Source: Viridothelium virens
Taxonomy: Eukaryota; Ascomycota; Dothideomycetes; Trypetheliales; Trypetheliaceae
Assembly: GCA_010094025.1 (NCBI GenBank)
Contig: ML991771.1
Coordinates: 744,001-808,000, forward strand
DNA: 64,000 nt
Direction of reading: 5' to 3'
Under the pieces are notes generated by a model that saw only the letters and a list, made by a program, of their open reading frames with translations, made no database searches and was not told the origin of the DNA. This document shows positions 11,540 through 22,711 of this stretch, piece after piece. The position numbers and the translations under genes are program-made. Positions within the stretch are counted from its first letter, which is position 1. Each line of letters opens with the position of its first letter.

Positions 11540-12669
11540 GGTAACCGTTGATTCTTATATGGCTTCGTTGCGTATACCAATAATACCCAAATCTGAGATT
11601 ACTGCTTCAAAGGCTTCTGGCGTGTCGCCACACCGTAGTACAGGAGTTGAGAACAAATTGGATGGCTGATACCCTGGGTGGTCCTCTGGCGTTCGTCGTC
11701 TTTCAAAGTGGCTCGCTCGCAGCCCCAAATTTAACGGCTGGCTCTCAAGCTTCGAATCAGTGCGAGGACGGATGTCAGGTGGCTCGCTGTGTATGTTGTA
11801 CAGCTATTGAAGTCCTCGACCATTGCGGGAATGAAGCAACAAACCTGCTGGGCTCCGTGCACTTTGGCGACGCTAAAAGTGCTGTGATTCGGGCGACCAA
11901 TGTTTATGTTGACCACTTGATAGCCAGGAAATGGACTGCCCTGTCCAGCACAGTGCAAACTGAAAGACACACTGCTTTCGGGACGACTCTGGTACCTGAG
12001 TACCCTCTCCCGATTGAGACATTTTGCGTACATTCTCTCTCGTAGTTTTGCGCAATGCTGTATAATGCAGCTCCTAGGATGATGTTCAGATCTGTACGAA
12101 ATAACCTGAATGGATAGGGACGTTAGAGCTTGATCGAGGGCAATAGTGAGTAGTCCATCATAGCAAAGCCGCTCCTTGGGTTTAGAGATGCTCCCATTCC
12201 ATCCTCCATAGAATAGACCGAAATTTCAAGTTATGCCTAAGCATCAGGCGTAGCACAAACATTTTTTGAGCGATTCAAACGTGGTAGTTGAGACCCACTC
12301 TATTGTACTATCGTAGTCGTAATTCCGCGAGACGGAGCCTTTCCGTCCCCCACGTTTTCACATTCCGCGTTCTTCACGCGGGGCTTCAGGGAGCTTTAAT
12401 GAACTCTAGGACCTAAAGTATAATGAGTAGGAGGTATTATAGAAGAAAGGGTTTCTAGCGCTTCCGCCGCGCGAGCCCAAACGTGGGTTTCTCCAATACT
12501 CTGGTGCTCTGGTGATTTATAGCATTGGGTGACACTGTCTTTCCCGAACCTGGCAATTCGTATAATAGCATCTCTCTTCTCTGAACTTGGGCCTGTTTTT
12601 CGACCTCACCTCCACATGCACTGAATCATTTTCTCCGCTTGCGAAGTCAATCAGGGCCTTCTAGATACA
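11540..12669. other. intergenic, with short hairpins at 12331-12381
   Basis: No gene recognised in about 1.1 kb; a 132-codon frame (11647-12045) matches nothing I know. At 12331-12347 (GACGGA / TCCGTC) and 12365-12381 (CCGCGT / ACGCGG) are two short perfect hairpins, and CCCACGTTT at 12349-12357 is repeated inverted as AAACGTGGG at 12479-12487. This may be a worn repeat about 140 bp long; no target duplication is clear. Confidence 0.4.
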
Positions 12670-14272
12670 ATGTCATCGTACATCTTCAAGTTTCTCGCCC
12701 CCTACTACGACGCCCACCCAATCCTCCTCCCCACCGTACTCCTCCTCTCCCTCCCCCTCGCCTACCTCCTCTACAACGAATACGTCCGCTACCGCGCCCG
12801 CCTCCCCTCCTTCCCCGGACCTCCCAGCTGGCCCCTCGTGGGCCACATCCCCCACATCCGGTCCAACGCCGCAGAAACCTACCGGCAGTGGTCCCGGCGC
12901 TACGGCGCCGTCTACCAGATCCAGCTGGGCAATGTCCCCGTGCTGGTCGTCAACAGCGCCGCAGCCGCGCGCACCATCTTCGGGGGCCAGAGCGCGGCGC
13001 TCGCGAGCCGTCCCGTCTTCTACACGTTCCACAAGGTGCTGAGTAACACGGCGGGGACGACGATCGGGACGAGTCCGTATAGCGAGAGTTTGAAGCGGAG
13101 GAGGAAGGGGGCGGCGAGCGCGTTGAATAAGCCGAGCGTAGGCACGTATGTGCGGCATTTGGATGTGGAGACGAGGGCGTTTGTAGAGGAGGCCCTGGAG
13201 TATGGGCGGGGTGGGGTGGAGCCGGTGGATCCGATGCCGATGATTCAGCGGTTGAGTTTGAGTCTGGCGTTGACGTTGAATTGGGGGACGAGGATGGGAA
13301 GTCGGGATGATGAGATGTTTCGGGAGATTACGCATGTGGAGGAGGAAATCAGTAAGTTTAGGAGTACGACAGGGAATTTGCAGGATTATATCCCATTGTT
13401 GAGATGGAATCCCTTCAATGTAGGAAGTATGAAGGCGCGGGAAATGAGGGATCGGAGGGATGTGTATTTGAAGAAGTTGAATCGGGATCTGGATGATAGA
13501 ATGGAGAAGGGAGAGCATGAGCCGTGCATCCAGGCGAACGTAATACTGGACAAGGAGGCAAACCTGAACAAGGAAGAGTTAACAAGTATCAGTCTAACGA
13601 TGCTGAGCGGAGGATTGGATACAATTACGACGCTCGTTGCTTGGAGTGTTGGTAGACTGGCAGAGAGACCAGATGTCCAAGAGAAGGCGTTGAGGGCCAT
13701 CAGAGAGTTCTACGGACCGGACGAGCCTCTCTGCGATGCGGAGGATGATCAGAAGTGTGCATATATTGTCGCACTTGTGAAAGAATGCTTGAGGTCAGTT
13801 CACTGCCTTGCTCAATTTTTGCATGTACTGAATAGAATCCAGATACTACTGCGTCCTTCGTCTAGCATTACCGAGGGCAACCATAAAGGATATCACTTAC
13901 GAGGGCAAGCTCATACCAGCGGGCACGACCATCTTTCTCAATGCTTGGGCATGCAATATGGATCCAGAAGTGTGGAGTGATCCAGAAGTCTTCAATCCTG
14001 AGCGATGGCTCGAGACTCCTGACGCACCACTCTTCACCTACGGCCTCGGGTACCGCATGTGCGCTGGGTCTTTGTTGGCGAATCGAGAACTATACCTGGT
14101 TTTCCTGCGTATGCTTAGTAGTTTCGAACTCGTGAAGTCGGATAATGTGGACACAAGGCCAGTCGAAGGAAGCGCAGACCCTACGAGCTTGGTGACCATG
14201 CCAAAGCGGTACAATGTCATCTTCAAGCCGAGAGACGAGAAAAAGCTAATATTTGCTCTGAATGGAAAGTGA
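12670..14272 (+). CDS. cytochrome P450, CYP504-like (hydroxyphenylacetate hydroxylase type)
   Basis: Microsomal P450 of 517 aa in two exons (12670-13793, 13843-14272; 49-bp intron). N-terminal membrane anchor (about 15-37), proline hinge FPGPPSWPLVG, I-helix GGLDTIT (Gly314-Asp317), ExxR as ECLR split by the intron (Glu372-Arg375), PERW, and the haem loop FTYGLGYRMCAG with Cys448. The tail of the haem loop SLLANRELY and the segment NLQDYIPLLR are characteristic of fungal phenylacetate/3-hydroxyphenylacetate hydroxylases (PhacA/PhacB, CYP504), so aromatic acid breakdown through homogentisate is the likely role. No other pathway gene is nearby. Base use is odd: the first 300 bases are extremely C-rich and the next 450 very G-rich on the coding strand. 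Confidence 0.9.
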
Positions 14273-14507
14273 GCATCTTGAAGTATACCATAGTCATTGA
14301 AAGTCTATGTCGATGTCATGGAGACATCGGAATTGTGTCACACAATTGCATGGACAGAAGTAAGAGACTCGTAACTCTTCCAGGTTTCGTCCTCCCCACC
14401 ATTATAGGAGAAACTCTGCTGGGCATCATTGCCTCTGGAGATACGGTAGTAGTGTGCCCGAGGTGAAAAGAGACCGATGGGGATATTGATTGATACTGGG
14501 CTTCTCC

Positions 14508-15524
14508 CTACCCAAACCGTCTCCAGATTGTTGCTGCTTTATCAACACCCTCATAAGTCGGACCAGGCAGGATTTCTCTCAGAAAGTCATTAATACCCAT
14601 ACCCTTGTCCTGACACTCTTTCCATTGTCTTGGATAGCCAAGACTGCATTCCTCAAACCTGACATCGTCTCTCCAATCTGTTCGGCGGATATGGAGATGA
14701 CCGCTAACAACGACCTCCGCATTGAAGTGTCTATGCCAGTCTTCCGTCTGCTTTGTCCCGCACCAGATGCTGAATCGAGGAATGAGTCGTAGGTTCACCA
14801 AATCCTGGCGTAGCGGCCAATGTCCAGCAAGGACGACCTTCACGCCCAAGCCATAGTGAGCGACCGTCTCGGTAAGTCGTGCCGCTGTCCGATTTACCAA
14901 TACTTCGCACCAAGCTTCGCGCGTTGGGTATGGATCTGGATGAAGCATGTACTCGTCCGTAGCTTCTATGTTTTCCTCCCTTGCCCATGCAACGGCGTCC
15001 TCCAGCTTGACATGGTCGGGCCGAAATGAGTAGTCGTAGAGCGTGAAAATTGGCGCAATCAGATATGGTACGGCTTCTCCATTCTTCCCTTCACACCACC
15101 AAAATTGGTAGGGATCCTCCGGGGTAATAACGCCAAACGCGCGAGCAACTTCAATGCTATGTAGATATTTTTCTTCGCCCTTCAAACTTCCACCCTCTGC
15201 CTGCTCCTCTGCCCTCAAGGAATAGAGTTCATGATTTCCCGGTGTCCAAAAGACTGTCTGAAAGCATTCTTTGGCCTTGGAGAAGGCGATGGTGAGGTGT
15301 TCGGATGATTCGCCAACGTCGCCGACAAGAATGAGGCCATCGTTCGGCTTTGGGGCCAATTCCTGAAGTGCTTCACGGTTTCCTTTGAAGGACAGATGGA
15401 TATCTCCTATGGCATACAGCTTTCCGAAGGGTCTCGGTGGGGCGTCAGGGATGGGAGGCTTGGGAGGAGCGGATGGCTCGTCAAACTCAACAGCTCCTGC
15501 TTGCGCGACAAGAGGGTCGGCCAT
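14508..15524 (-). CDS. calcineurin-like metallophosphoesterase
   Basis: Single-exon, 338-aa predicted metal-dependent phosphoesterase. All five family blocks are present in order: GDIHLS (Asp41, His43), GDVGE, GNHE, AGHWP and GHLH. No signal peptide or membrane segment is seen, so it is probably cytosolic; a proline-rich stretch covers the first 32 residues. The substrate cannot be inferred, as this superfamily includes protein phosphatases, nucleotidases and RNA phosphodiesterases. It converges with the P450 gene, with 235 bp between stop codons. Confidence 0.85.
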   Translation of the reverse strand: MADPLVAQAGAVEFDEPSAPPKPPIPDAPPRPFGKLYAIGDIHLSFKGNREALQELAPKPNDGLILVGDVGESSEHLTIAFSKAKECFQTVFWTPGNHELYSLRAEEQAEGGSLKGEEKYLHSIEVARAFGVITPEDPYQFWWCEGKNGEAVPYLIAPIFTLYDYSFRPDHVKLEDAVAWAREENIEATDEYMLHPDPYPTREAWCEVLVNRTAARLTETVAHYGLGVKVVLAGHWPLRQDLVNLRLIPRFSIWCGTKQTEDWHRHFNAEVVVSGHLHIRRTDWRDDVRFEECSLGYPRQWKECQDKGMGINDFLREILPGPTYEGVDKAATIWRRFG

Positions 15525-16551
15525 CGGGTCATGTATTGAACGCGGCTACCTTGGATTCTCGACGCGCTCGGTGCTCTCTGACCTGCGAACCATGACAACG
15601 ATCAGTACCCAGAGATGCAAGGGCGGGGTGGTAAGGTAGAGTGCTGTAGTCAGCGCGAGCGCCATCTGGGTACGAGGGGTTGCTTGGTGAACACCGCAAC
15701 CGCCCCCGTTCTCCGTACAGGCGTGCTGATCGACGGACGAAAACAGTCTTTTGCTTCCGCTTCCCCTTGTACAGTAACTGAGAGTCTCGAGGTAGACTGA
15801 GTTCAATTTCCTACATCACGATCCAGTTGACATAGCAAGATCTATATCATAGGCATGTAGATTAGCTTTTATCAGGACAGATTTTCGGTGTCAATTGCTC
15901 CATCTAGGTACATTTAGGGGACCCGCACAAATCCGCATAGACCTGCACAGGCGCAAACTACTTTCACCTCATATCGAACCAACCAAAGGAGGCAAGTATA
16001 TAGGTAGTTTTACGTTCCACCTACAATTATTAAGACACTAGTAGTCGACGCAAACCTTGCTTCAATACGGGAGAGTGAGTCCTATCCCCTAGAGTTCGGA
16101 CTCCTATCCACAACGTGAATATTGATGACAAATGAGAGATATGTACGCGTGTTTAGGCCTTTCCTAAATGGCAAGGTAAATCTTCTTCTCACGAAGAGAT
16201 AACCTTTTCTTTTGATCATCCAGTAGTTGCTGATCATCGTCAATTATACGTGTCTGATTCCAGCTATTCCCGATCGAGGAAGTTATGGTGAGTTTAATTT
16301 CCGGCCGTGTCAACCCATGAAAATACCTAAGATCTCATCCCATTTGCCACTAAAGCTACGGCAACCTGGAAATTTTTAGGTAAGATTGGAATCTGAACAG
16401 TAAAGGGCATGTAGAAGCCAAAAATAAAATAAAAAACATGCGGCGAATCGTGATTGCAGCGATGACCTTTAGATTGAATGGCCGAAGTTAACTTCAGTCT
16501 AACGCGACTCCCAGCTGCGCCACCCCCGCAACATGTTCGGAAGGGAATTTC

Positions 16552-16574
16552 AAAAAAAAAAAAAAAAAAAAAAA
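16552..16574. repeat. 23-base A homopolymer
   Basis: Uninterrupted run of 23 A in intergenic DNA. No adjoining target duplication was noticed, so there is no evidence that it is a retroposed tail. Confidence 0.95.
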
Positions 16575-16990
16575 GATTCTAAATCTGCTCAGCAATCATA
16601 ATCTTTTTCAGATAGCGCGCTGTGCGAAAAAAATCACTGAAAAACTTTGTGTATTGCCAAGCTTCAAGGGTTGTAGACTGGCCCTGACTGGGCTCCTCTT
16701 GACATGAAGGATCCTGAAGATAGGGTCAGCAAGAATACCCAACGATAAATCCTTGCTTTTAGGTCTGATTTTAATTACGACAGAAACTCTGAGAAGGCAA
16801 TGGTATAGAAATGGTATTGAAGTGGTATTCAGGCAATCATAGCTGAAGAAATATTCAATCATCCAGGCTCATCGCAAATCGCCCTACCCTCCCAGCAAAT
16901 GCACACATCTAAGATAAGAGATTGAGGCTGAATCACGCTAGCTCGTGCTGCGTCTATCCTAGCTCATGGCGGCTCAGGATGCGTCCAAGT

Positions 16991-17040
16991 TTGCTCAGTC
17001 TAGCTCAGTGTGGCTCAATGTGGCTCAATGTGGCTCAGTC
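16991..17040. repeat. 10-bp tandem array, consensus TGGCTCARTG
   Basis: Five adjacent decamers, each containing GCTCA, two of them identical (17011-17020 and 17021-17030). Scattered GCTCA/GCTCG copies continue upstream from about 16940. It sits about 300 bp upstream of the start codon at 17345, so a protein-binding array in the promoter is possible. Confidence 0.8.
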
Positions 17041-17344
17041 TGCTGACTCAGCGCTCATGTTGTGACCCTGCGTAAGTCACGCCCAAAGGCAGAAGTGGAT
17101 TTTGTATGAGGTTAATTTTCCCTTGAATATTTCCCGCTATCCCAGTGCGCCATCTAGCACGCGACTCAGGCTCCTCCTGCGCGAACGACATTTAGCACTT
17201 TCAGAGGACCATCCAGACCCTGTCCCTCGGTCAATGGCACTGCCGTCTTTCGTCACGAAATCATCAAGCATGAGCCGAGCTCCAGAACACTCAAGTTTGC
17301 ATCCTAGGACGTCCGAGTCTTCGCGGTGGAGCCTATAGCAAATC

Positions 17345-19846
17345 ATGCCTCATCCTTCTCGAATATATCCCAGCGACGAAGAGCTTGGGAAGCGCAATGA
17401 CGATTACAGACCAAAAAGAGTCAACTCGTGGTTGGGATGGAGGACAAGACTTATGCAATATCGCAAGAGGAGGATTGTCGCTCTCCTTGTGGCGGGCTTT
17501 TTCACATGGGTGATATGGACAAGCACATTGGGGTCCTCGGGAATCGGCCCTCTCGGTCATCAGGTTGGCAAAGTGGCGAGGATTGTTACGAATATGCCCG
17601 AATTACAGGATGATGGTACCGATCCAATAGAACCGACTGGACCACCACCAAGAATCACGGATGAGGAAGCGCTTCGAGCTGTTGAGCATTATTTTAGTGG
17701 CCCTATTCGGTTTTTCAGACTGGCAGACTCTCTACATGCAATCTCAAAGACATATGGACATCGAACAAGCAACAGAAATGTCTTATTCGCAGCGGCAAAC
17801 CTCAAGAGCGCGGGTACTTTGCTGCCAATGGCATGTGAGATGGCAAAAACCAAACGCAATTTTGTACATATCGCGATAATGGGGAGGGATGGTCTGACGC
17901 TTCAAGAACTCAAGGAAATCAATGGGATCAATGACAAGGACTGCTCCATGTACTGGCATGATGCGAGGCCGGACTACTCGAAGTGGAGCACGGATGGTCG
18001 AATGAGTGTCAGTGTCTCGGCAGGTTTGAATCACATGAATCAATACATGCATCCTCAAGCCCTTTTCATTGATGGCTCAAGTCAAGAAGATGCCTACTTT
18101 TCCAAAGCAATCACCACAAAGGCGAATACTTATGACATTCCCATTATCAAAATCCCAGACGGCAAGCTGGAAGACTTTAGATGGGCTACGAGGCTAGATA
18201 GTGGCTCGCTGAATGCGTGGTACAAACCAGTTGTCGACATTCTCGTTCATGCTCCGCCGAAGGCCTCCGGCTCCCTAATTCGACTACTAAGGTCCTTGGA
18301 GAAAGCAGACTATTCTGGTCTTCCACCACCCAGGCTCACCATTGACCTTCCTCCTGATGCAGAGGAATGGACGAAAGATTTCATCAACAAATTTGTCTGG
18401 CCGCCACGGTCAGCGGAAGAGCAGAAAGACCCTCGAAAACGCAACGAGTTGCGTCTGAACCACCGAATTGCTCGAGAACGAGTCTCCCCGGAGGATGCCT
18501 CTGTTCGATTCATCGAGTCATTTTATCCCTCTAAAACTTCCGACTCCCATGTATTATTATTGTCCGCCCAGGCGGAACTCTCTCCGCGATGGTATCACTA
18601 TCTGTATTATACTATGTTGCAGCATCACTATTCCCCTTACCAACCGGTTAAACCCTCACAATTGGCTGGTATCTCGCTTGAAAATCCTTCTCTTCATCTT
18701 GACGGTAGTACTTCCTTCAAGTCGCCCGCGGTTGCCGACGTTCAGGATGAATGGTATTCTAAGTACTCCGAAGACTCTGCCGTGCCTTTCCTCTGGCAAG
18801 CTCCGAATGCGAATGCGGCTTTGTATTTTGGTGACAAATGGGCTGAGCTGCAATCGTTTCTCACACACCGTCTAGTTGCGTCTAATCATGCCAAAGCTGC
18901 TGGCGGATCCTCACAAAAGAAGAAACTCATATCTTCTACCCAGCCTGCATGGACAGAATACCTCTTAGAACTCATGCGCATACGGAGCTACGGGCTCCTG
19001 TATCCAGGCACCTCGGATTCCTCCGACGCGCTCGTCACCGTGCATCGTGACCTCTCACGACCAGCAGAAGAATTCGATAGGCCACCTTCTGATTCGGACT
19101 CAGCTGACGAAAGCGACTCCAGCGAAGCATTCGTTCCCAACCCCGAAGACAAAGGCATCCTCCTCGCTGCCGAATCGCTCCCCTTCGGCGATGCCCAACC
19201 CGCCAGCCAGGCTGCCGCGCTCCCACTACATGCTCTCCTCCCTTTCGACGGCGAGCTCCCCGAACTCCCTCACATTCCCATGCTCTCCTACGACGGACAC
19301 CTCGTCAAATCTCCCTTCGTCGCCCGCTCCGCCGAAGACCTCATCGAGGAAGAATACGAAGCCAGCCTCTCGGAAGACGACCCAGACGCCGCTCCCAGCT
19401 CCAGCCGGCCCAGCTCCGCCGCCGTGCTGGCCTCGCGATTCGCGCGCACCTTCCGCACCACCATCGGCGGCTGCACCTCCACCGACGCCACGCGCGTGCG
19501 GAAAGTCGTGTCGGGCTCGGCGCGCGACCTCTTCTGCTTCGACGATGGTACGGACAACCAGTTCGAGGATCCGAGCCGTGTCGACAAGTCTGGCGAGCCG
19601 ATGCCGCCGGTGGACCCGAAGGATAGCTGGACGCGGTGGGGCGAGGTGGACGAGGAAGCAGAGAAGGCGAAGAATGAGCAGGCAAGGCGTGAGCGCGAGG
19701 CGAAGGATCGTGCGGACGGGAAGGGGATTAAGTGGCAGGATGTTGGGAAGCCGGGCTGGGATCGGCTGCCGACGGTGGAGGAGGCGGCGGGCGGGAGGGC
19801 GGGGGGGGATGAGGTTGCTGAAGCGGTGCAGGCGGCGAATGCTTAG
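17345..19846 (+). CDS. type II membrane protein, fungal glycosyltransferase-2-like family
   Basis: 833-aa single-exon protein. A basic cytoplasmic N-terminus and one membrane anchor (about 43-62) point to a Golgi/ER type II topology. The lumenal part has the conserved blocks NRNVLFAAANLKSAGTLLPM, MGRDG, WHDARPDYS, ATRLDSGSLNAW and SGSLIRLL that I associate with fungal proteins annotated as glycosyltransferase 2; the donor and product are not known to me. The last 230 residues are acidic, low-complexity and alanine-rich and end in a charged tail. Within this tail the coding strand changes from C-rich to G-rich at about 19.53 kb. The start at 17345 precedes the basic region directly and is the first ATG in frame. 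It converges with REX4. Confidence 0.75.
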   Translation: MPHPSRIYPSDEELGKRNDDYRPKRVNSWLGWRTRLMQYRKRRIVALLVAGFFTWVIWTSTLGSSGIGPLGHQVGKVARIVTNMPELQDDGTDPIEPTGPPPRITDEEALRAVEHYFSGPIRFFRLADSLHAISKTYGHRTSNRNVLFAAANLKSAGTLLPMACEMAKTKRNFVHIAIMGRDGLTLQELKEINGINDKDCSMYWHDARPDYSKWSTDGRMSVSVSAGLNHMNQYMHPQALFIDGSSQEDAYFSKAITTKANTYDIPIIKIPDGKLEDFRWATRLDSGSLNAWYKPVVDILVHAPPKASGSLIRLLRSLEKADYSGLPPPRLTIDLPPDAEEWTKDFINKFVWPPRSAEEQKDPRKRNELRLNHRIARERVSPEDASVRFIESFYPSKTSDSHVLLLSAQAELSPRWYHYLYYTMLQHHYSPYQPVKPSQLAGISLENPSLHLDGSTSFKSPAVADVQDEWYSKYSEDSAVPFLWQAPNANAALYFGDKWAELQSFLTHRLVASNHAKAAGGSSQKKKLISSTQPAWTEYLLELMRIRSYGLLYPGTSDSSDALVTVHRDLSRPAEEFDRPPSDSDSADESDSSEAFVPNPEDKGILLAAESLPFGDAQPASQAAALPLHALLPFDGELPELPHIPMLSYDGHLVKSPFVARSAEDLIEEEYEASLSEDDPDAAPSSSRPSSAAVLASRFARTFRTTIGGCTSTDATRVRKVVSGSARDLFCFDDGTDNQFEDPSRVDKSGEPMPPVDPKDSWTRWGEVDEEAEKAKNEQARREREAKDRADGKGIKWQDVGKPGWDRLPTVEEAAGGRAGGDEVAEAVQAANA

Positions 19847-20189
19847 ATGGGAGAAGAGGTGGATTGTGGCGTCTTTGAGCATCGTGTGGTATTTCAGCGA
19901 GCATCGTTTCCTGTTGCGTTGTTTGTCAGCAAGAGTGTGACTGGAGAGGTGTAGGAGTATGGGCGATTGACTCGACTGCGTTTGGGACAGTCTTTAGTGA
20001 AGTAGTAAATTCATCGGATACCTTGTAGCTTTTTTGATATTCGTATCGACAATTGTCGTTGAACTACAGACGCAGGTAGACCTGGAATATATACTCGCTA
20101 GAAGCAAAACATGCTGATCAGGGTATATAAAGAGCCACCGTAAGCCATTTCCATTTGCAAAATCGCCATACACGTTTCTCTTTGCTTCA

Positions 20190-21386
20190 TCAAGCTCTCT
20201 TCGTCCTCTTCCTAGCCTTCTTCTTCTTTAATCGAGTCTTCCTCTTCTCCTTCCTTGCCCTGACCTGGCTGTCCTCCTCAAGGTCTTCCTCCCCCTCGTC
20301 ATCCTCCACGTTGTCCTTTTCTTCGTCTCCTTGCTCCCTTTCTATAGCCTTCCAATTCACGATCTTCCCTTTCTGCGGCCCCTTTTTGCCATTACCCTTC
20401 CATGCCCTCATACCACCCTCCCACTCTCCTCTCACATGCTTGAACAGATCCATCGCCGCCTGCGCATCCTCCACACTACTGTGTTCTCCTGTCTGGATCT
20501 CTCTTCCCAGTACCTGCTTCGCAAGTTTCCGCAACGAGGGCGTGCGTCCCCCAGCCAGGGCTCGGAAAGGTGCATAGCGCGATGTGTCGCGGATCAAGGC
20601 GTGCGGATGCGAGAGTAGAAGGGCGGAGAGGTCGTTTTTAAGGGCGTGGCCGATGAGGATGCGGTCTTTGAGGAGGGCATCGAGAGTGGATTGGACGGAG
20701 TAGAGGCTCGCCAGAGGTTGGTTTTTGAGGTTGACGAGAGATTCGGCTTTGGCGGCTTCGGCTTCGGCTTCGGCGGCTTCGCCTTGCCCAGTCTGAGGGT
20801 CCGTAGGAAGGGTCGGCCTACGGGTAGGGTTAAGAGCAGATGTTTCTGAGCGACTTCTTTTAGGCTTTAAATGTTCGGGCTGGATCCCGCTGATTGCGGT
20901 TCGGTAGTCTGTAACTTTTACGCCATCGGATGGAAGGACGTATGTGTCGTAAAGAATTGTGCCATGATAGTTAACGACGGACACTCTTGCGAGTACAGAA
21001 TCGGCATCTGGAGTCGACCCTACCCCTACCATCTCACAGTCTAGAGCGACATACTTTTTGGCAGCAGTCGAGGAGATAGAGGCGGTAGAGGTCGAGTTCT
21101 GCGAGTTGTGCCTTGGGAGAGAGCTGCTTAAATGATCCTGTGTATCATTTTGGAGATCCTCAGTGCTGCCGAAAGAGACAAGATTGTTGGACTGTTGCAT
21201 CGACGTAGATCGTTCCGTTTTGAACCTCTTCGAGGGCGGCGCTGATCGTGTAGTGGTAGTACTTATTCGTTTGCGTAGGAAACTGGGTCCATCATTGGGT
21301 CTTTTTCGCTTGATGGGTTCGTGAAGAGGTTTATTCTCTTTCTGGAGCTTCTTCTGCAGCGCCTTCCAGTTGCTAGAGAGCTCCAT
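20190..21386 (-). CDS. REX4: RNA exonuclease 4
   Basis: DEDDh 3'-5' exonuclease of the Rex4/REXO4 group, involved in rRNA processing. 398 aa from ATG 21386 (MELSSNWKALQKKL, the family's typical start); the open frame reaches a TTG 54 bases upstream, which I do not use. Catalytic motifs: YVALDCEMVG (Asp116, Glu118), GHALKNDL, and HSSVEDAQA carrying the final His and Asp. Between ISGIQPEHLK and the next block lies an insertion of about 50 residues rich in Ala/Glu (EAEAEAA), longer than in typical members. The C-terminal tail is acidic then strongly basic (nucleolar targeting likely). A strand-composition flip lies at about 20.55 kb within the gene. Confidence 0.92.
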   Translation of the reverse strand: MELSSNWKALQKKLQKENKPLHEPIKRKRPNDGPSFLRKRISTTTTRSAPPSKRFKTERSTSMQQSNNLVSFGSTEDLQNDTQDHLSSSLPRHNSQNSTSTASISSTAAKKYVALDCEMVGVGSTPDADSVLARVSVVNYHGTILYDTYVLPSDGVKVTDYRTAISGIQPEHLKPKRSRSETSALNPTRRPTLPTDPQTGQGEAAEAEAEAAKAESLVNLKNQPLASLYSVQSTLDALLKDRILIGHALKNDLSALLLSHPHALIRDTSRYAPFRALAGGRTPSLRKLAKQVLGREIQTGEHSSVEDAQAAMDLFKHVRGEWEGGMRAWKGNGKKGPQKGKIVNWKAIEREQGDEEKDNVEDDEGEEDLEEDSQVRARKEKRKTRLKKKKARKRTKRA

Positions 21387-22711
21387 AGATCTGATATCCG
21401 TCACCGAGACATTCTGTGTCTCTGTTGGAGTAGTAACCAAGATCGAAATGCCTCTCGTGCCCCTCCGATTTTAAATTCCAGGTGGTCCAAGCTCCTACTC
21501 TAACTTCTCGTACAAAAATCCGAAAGCATTATTGTATTTCCCAATACACCTCTCTTGACCTCTTTCTTTAAGAGCCTCACTAGATATCAGAGTCGGTCTA
21601 CGAAGGAAAGGAATGGTGTTGGTGAACTTTCAGTACTGAGATTTTTGCTGTTCTGAGAAACCCCACCGCGTGGAAAGCAACACTTCGTTGTACCGATGGA
21701 AAACTGATGTACCTTCTAGATGATCTGAGCTTGCTTCAGGGCGAGCAGTAATTGTTTACAATGATGGTTTACTGTTAGGCCAAACTTCATATTAATTCCA
21801 AGCAAGGGGCTCAAAGACTTTCAACAAGAAGATCTGCATCCGAAGTACCCTGTGTAGCGACCTTATCCACATCTGTTGTAGTCGAACACACCCTTCATTC
21901 TTTATCTCAGGATTCCAAAAAATTTGACGTTCCCATCAATTCTATTCCAACCTGCCCTAAGTTCGTTTTCTACTACTGTCCGAAGGCGACTTTGTCGATC
22001 ATTACTATGTGCCTCCTCCGAGGAATATATCGTACGGCTTGGGTTAACCAAACTCAGTGTAAAATCGTCATCGTTGGTAGAGATATCGAAGCTTCGGCCC
22101 AGTGTCACAGAACAGGGGCCACTTATGAAAAGATACAGTACTGATCTCTATCAGCAGCCCTAACATACTATCACCCTTACCGTGCTTGTATGCTTATTAT
22201 CTGTCGGTTACAAGAAGTGGATTTTTTGTGATGAATAACGAATGTAAATTTCAGAATAATAAGTATTTGAAAGCTGTGGATTTATTTGATTGAGACCGAC
22301 CATCCCGAATTGGTCCTTAGCATGTTGTTCAGACAAGCGAGTTCCCCTTGGATATTGGCTATTTATCGTGCTTCCAAACTAAACTCAGTTGTGCCGTTCT
22401 TGACCGTACACGCCATTTCGCACAACATGAAAGGACTGCTAAGGTTCTAATGGACCTAGCGAGGATAACTTCCACTTTCCAATTATAGTCATTTCGGTCA
22501 ATTGTGACGCGTATTCGAAGGACGGCATTGCGGAAGCTGGGCTTGGAAGAGCCTAGGAGACAGGCAATTACTGAGAAATGGTCGCGTCCTTTGAGATTTG
22601 GAGTAATAGACGGAACTCGATGGTCGAATCGAAAACGTGTAGAAGATCATAAGTCCCGCGTAAGGAAGCGTTCGTGCTGACACAAGGATGTTGAAGAGCT
22701 TGGAAAAGCTG
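21387..22711. other. intergenic
   Basis: About 1.3 kb, mostly featureless. A minus-strand open stretch of 68 codons at 21902-22108 and its plus-strand shadow match nothing I recognise. The right end is the flank of MITE copy B. Confidence 0.4.

Larger units (their letters stand above)
15525..17344. other. long intergenic region upstream of the glycosyltransferase-like gene
   Basis: 1.8 kb with no recognisable coding sequence. It is relatively AT-rich in 15,800-16,900 and contains a 23-base A run and a 10-bp tandem array (annotated separately). It probably includes the promoter and leader of the gene starting at 17345. Confidence 0.5.

Noticed and set aside
12673-13518. 281-codon open frame antisense to the P450
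   Set aside because: Shadow of skewed codon use; the sense strand encodes a complete P450.
19226-19882. 218-codon antisense frame
   Set aside because: Same skewed region; no recognisable protein.
19047-19940. 297-codon frame overlapping the glycosyltransferase-like gene
   Set aside because: Arg/Ser/Pro-rich shadow of the real frame.
21387-21440. 18-codon extension of REX4
   Set aside because: Begins with TTG; the ATG at 21386 gives the family-typical start.
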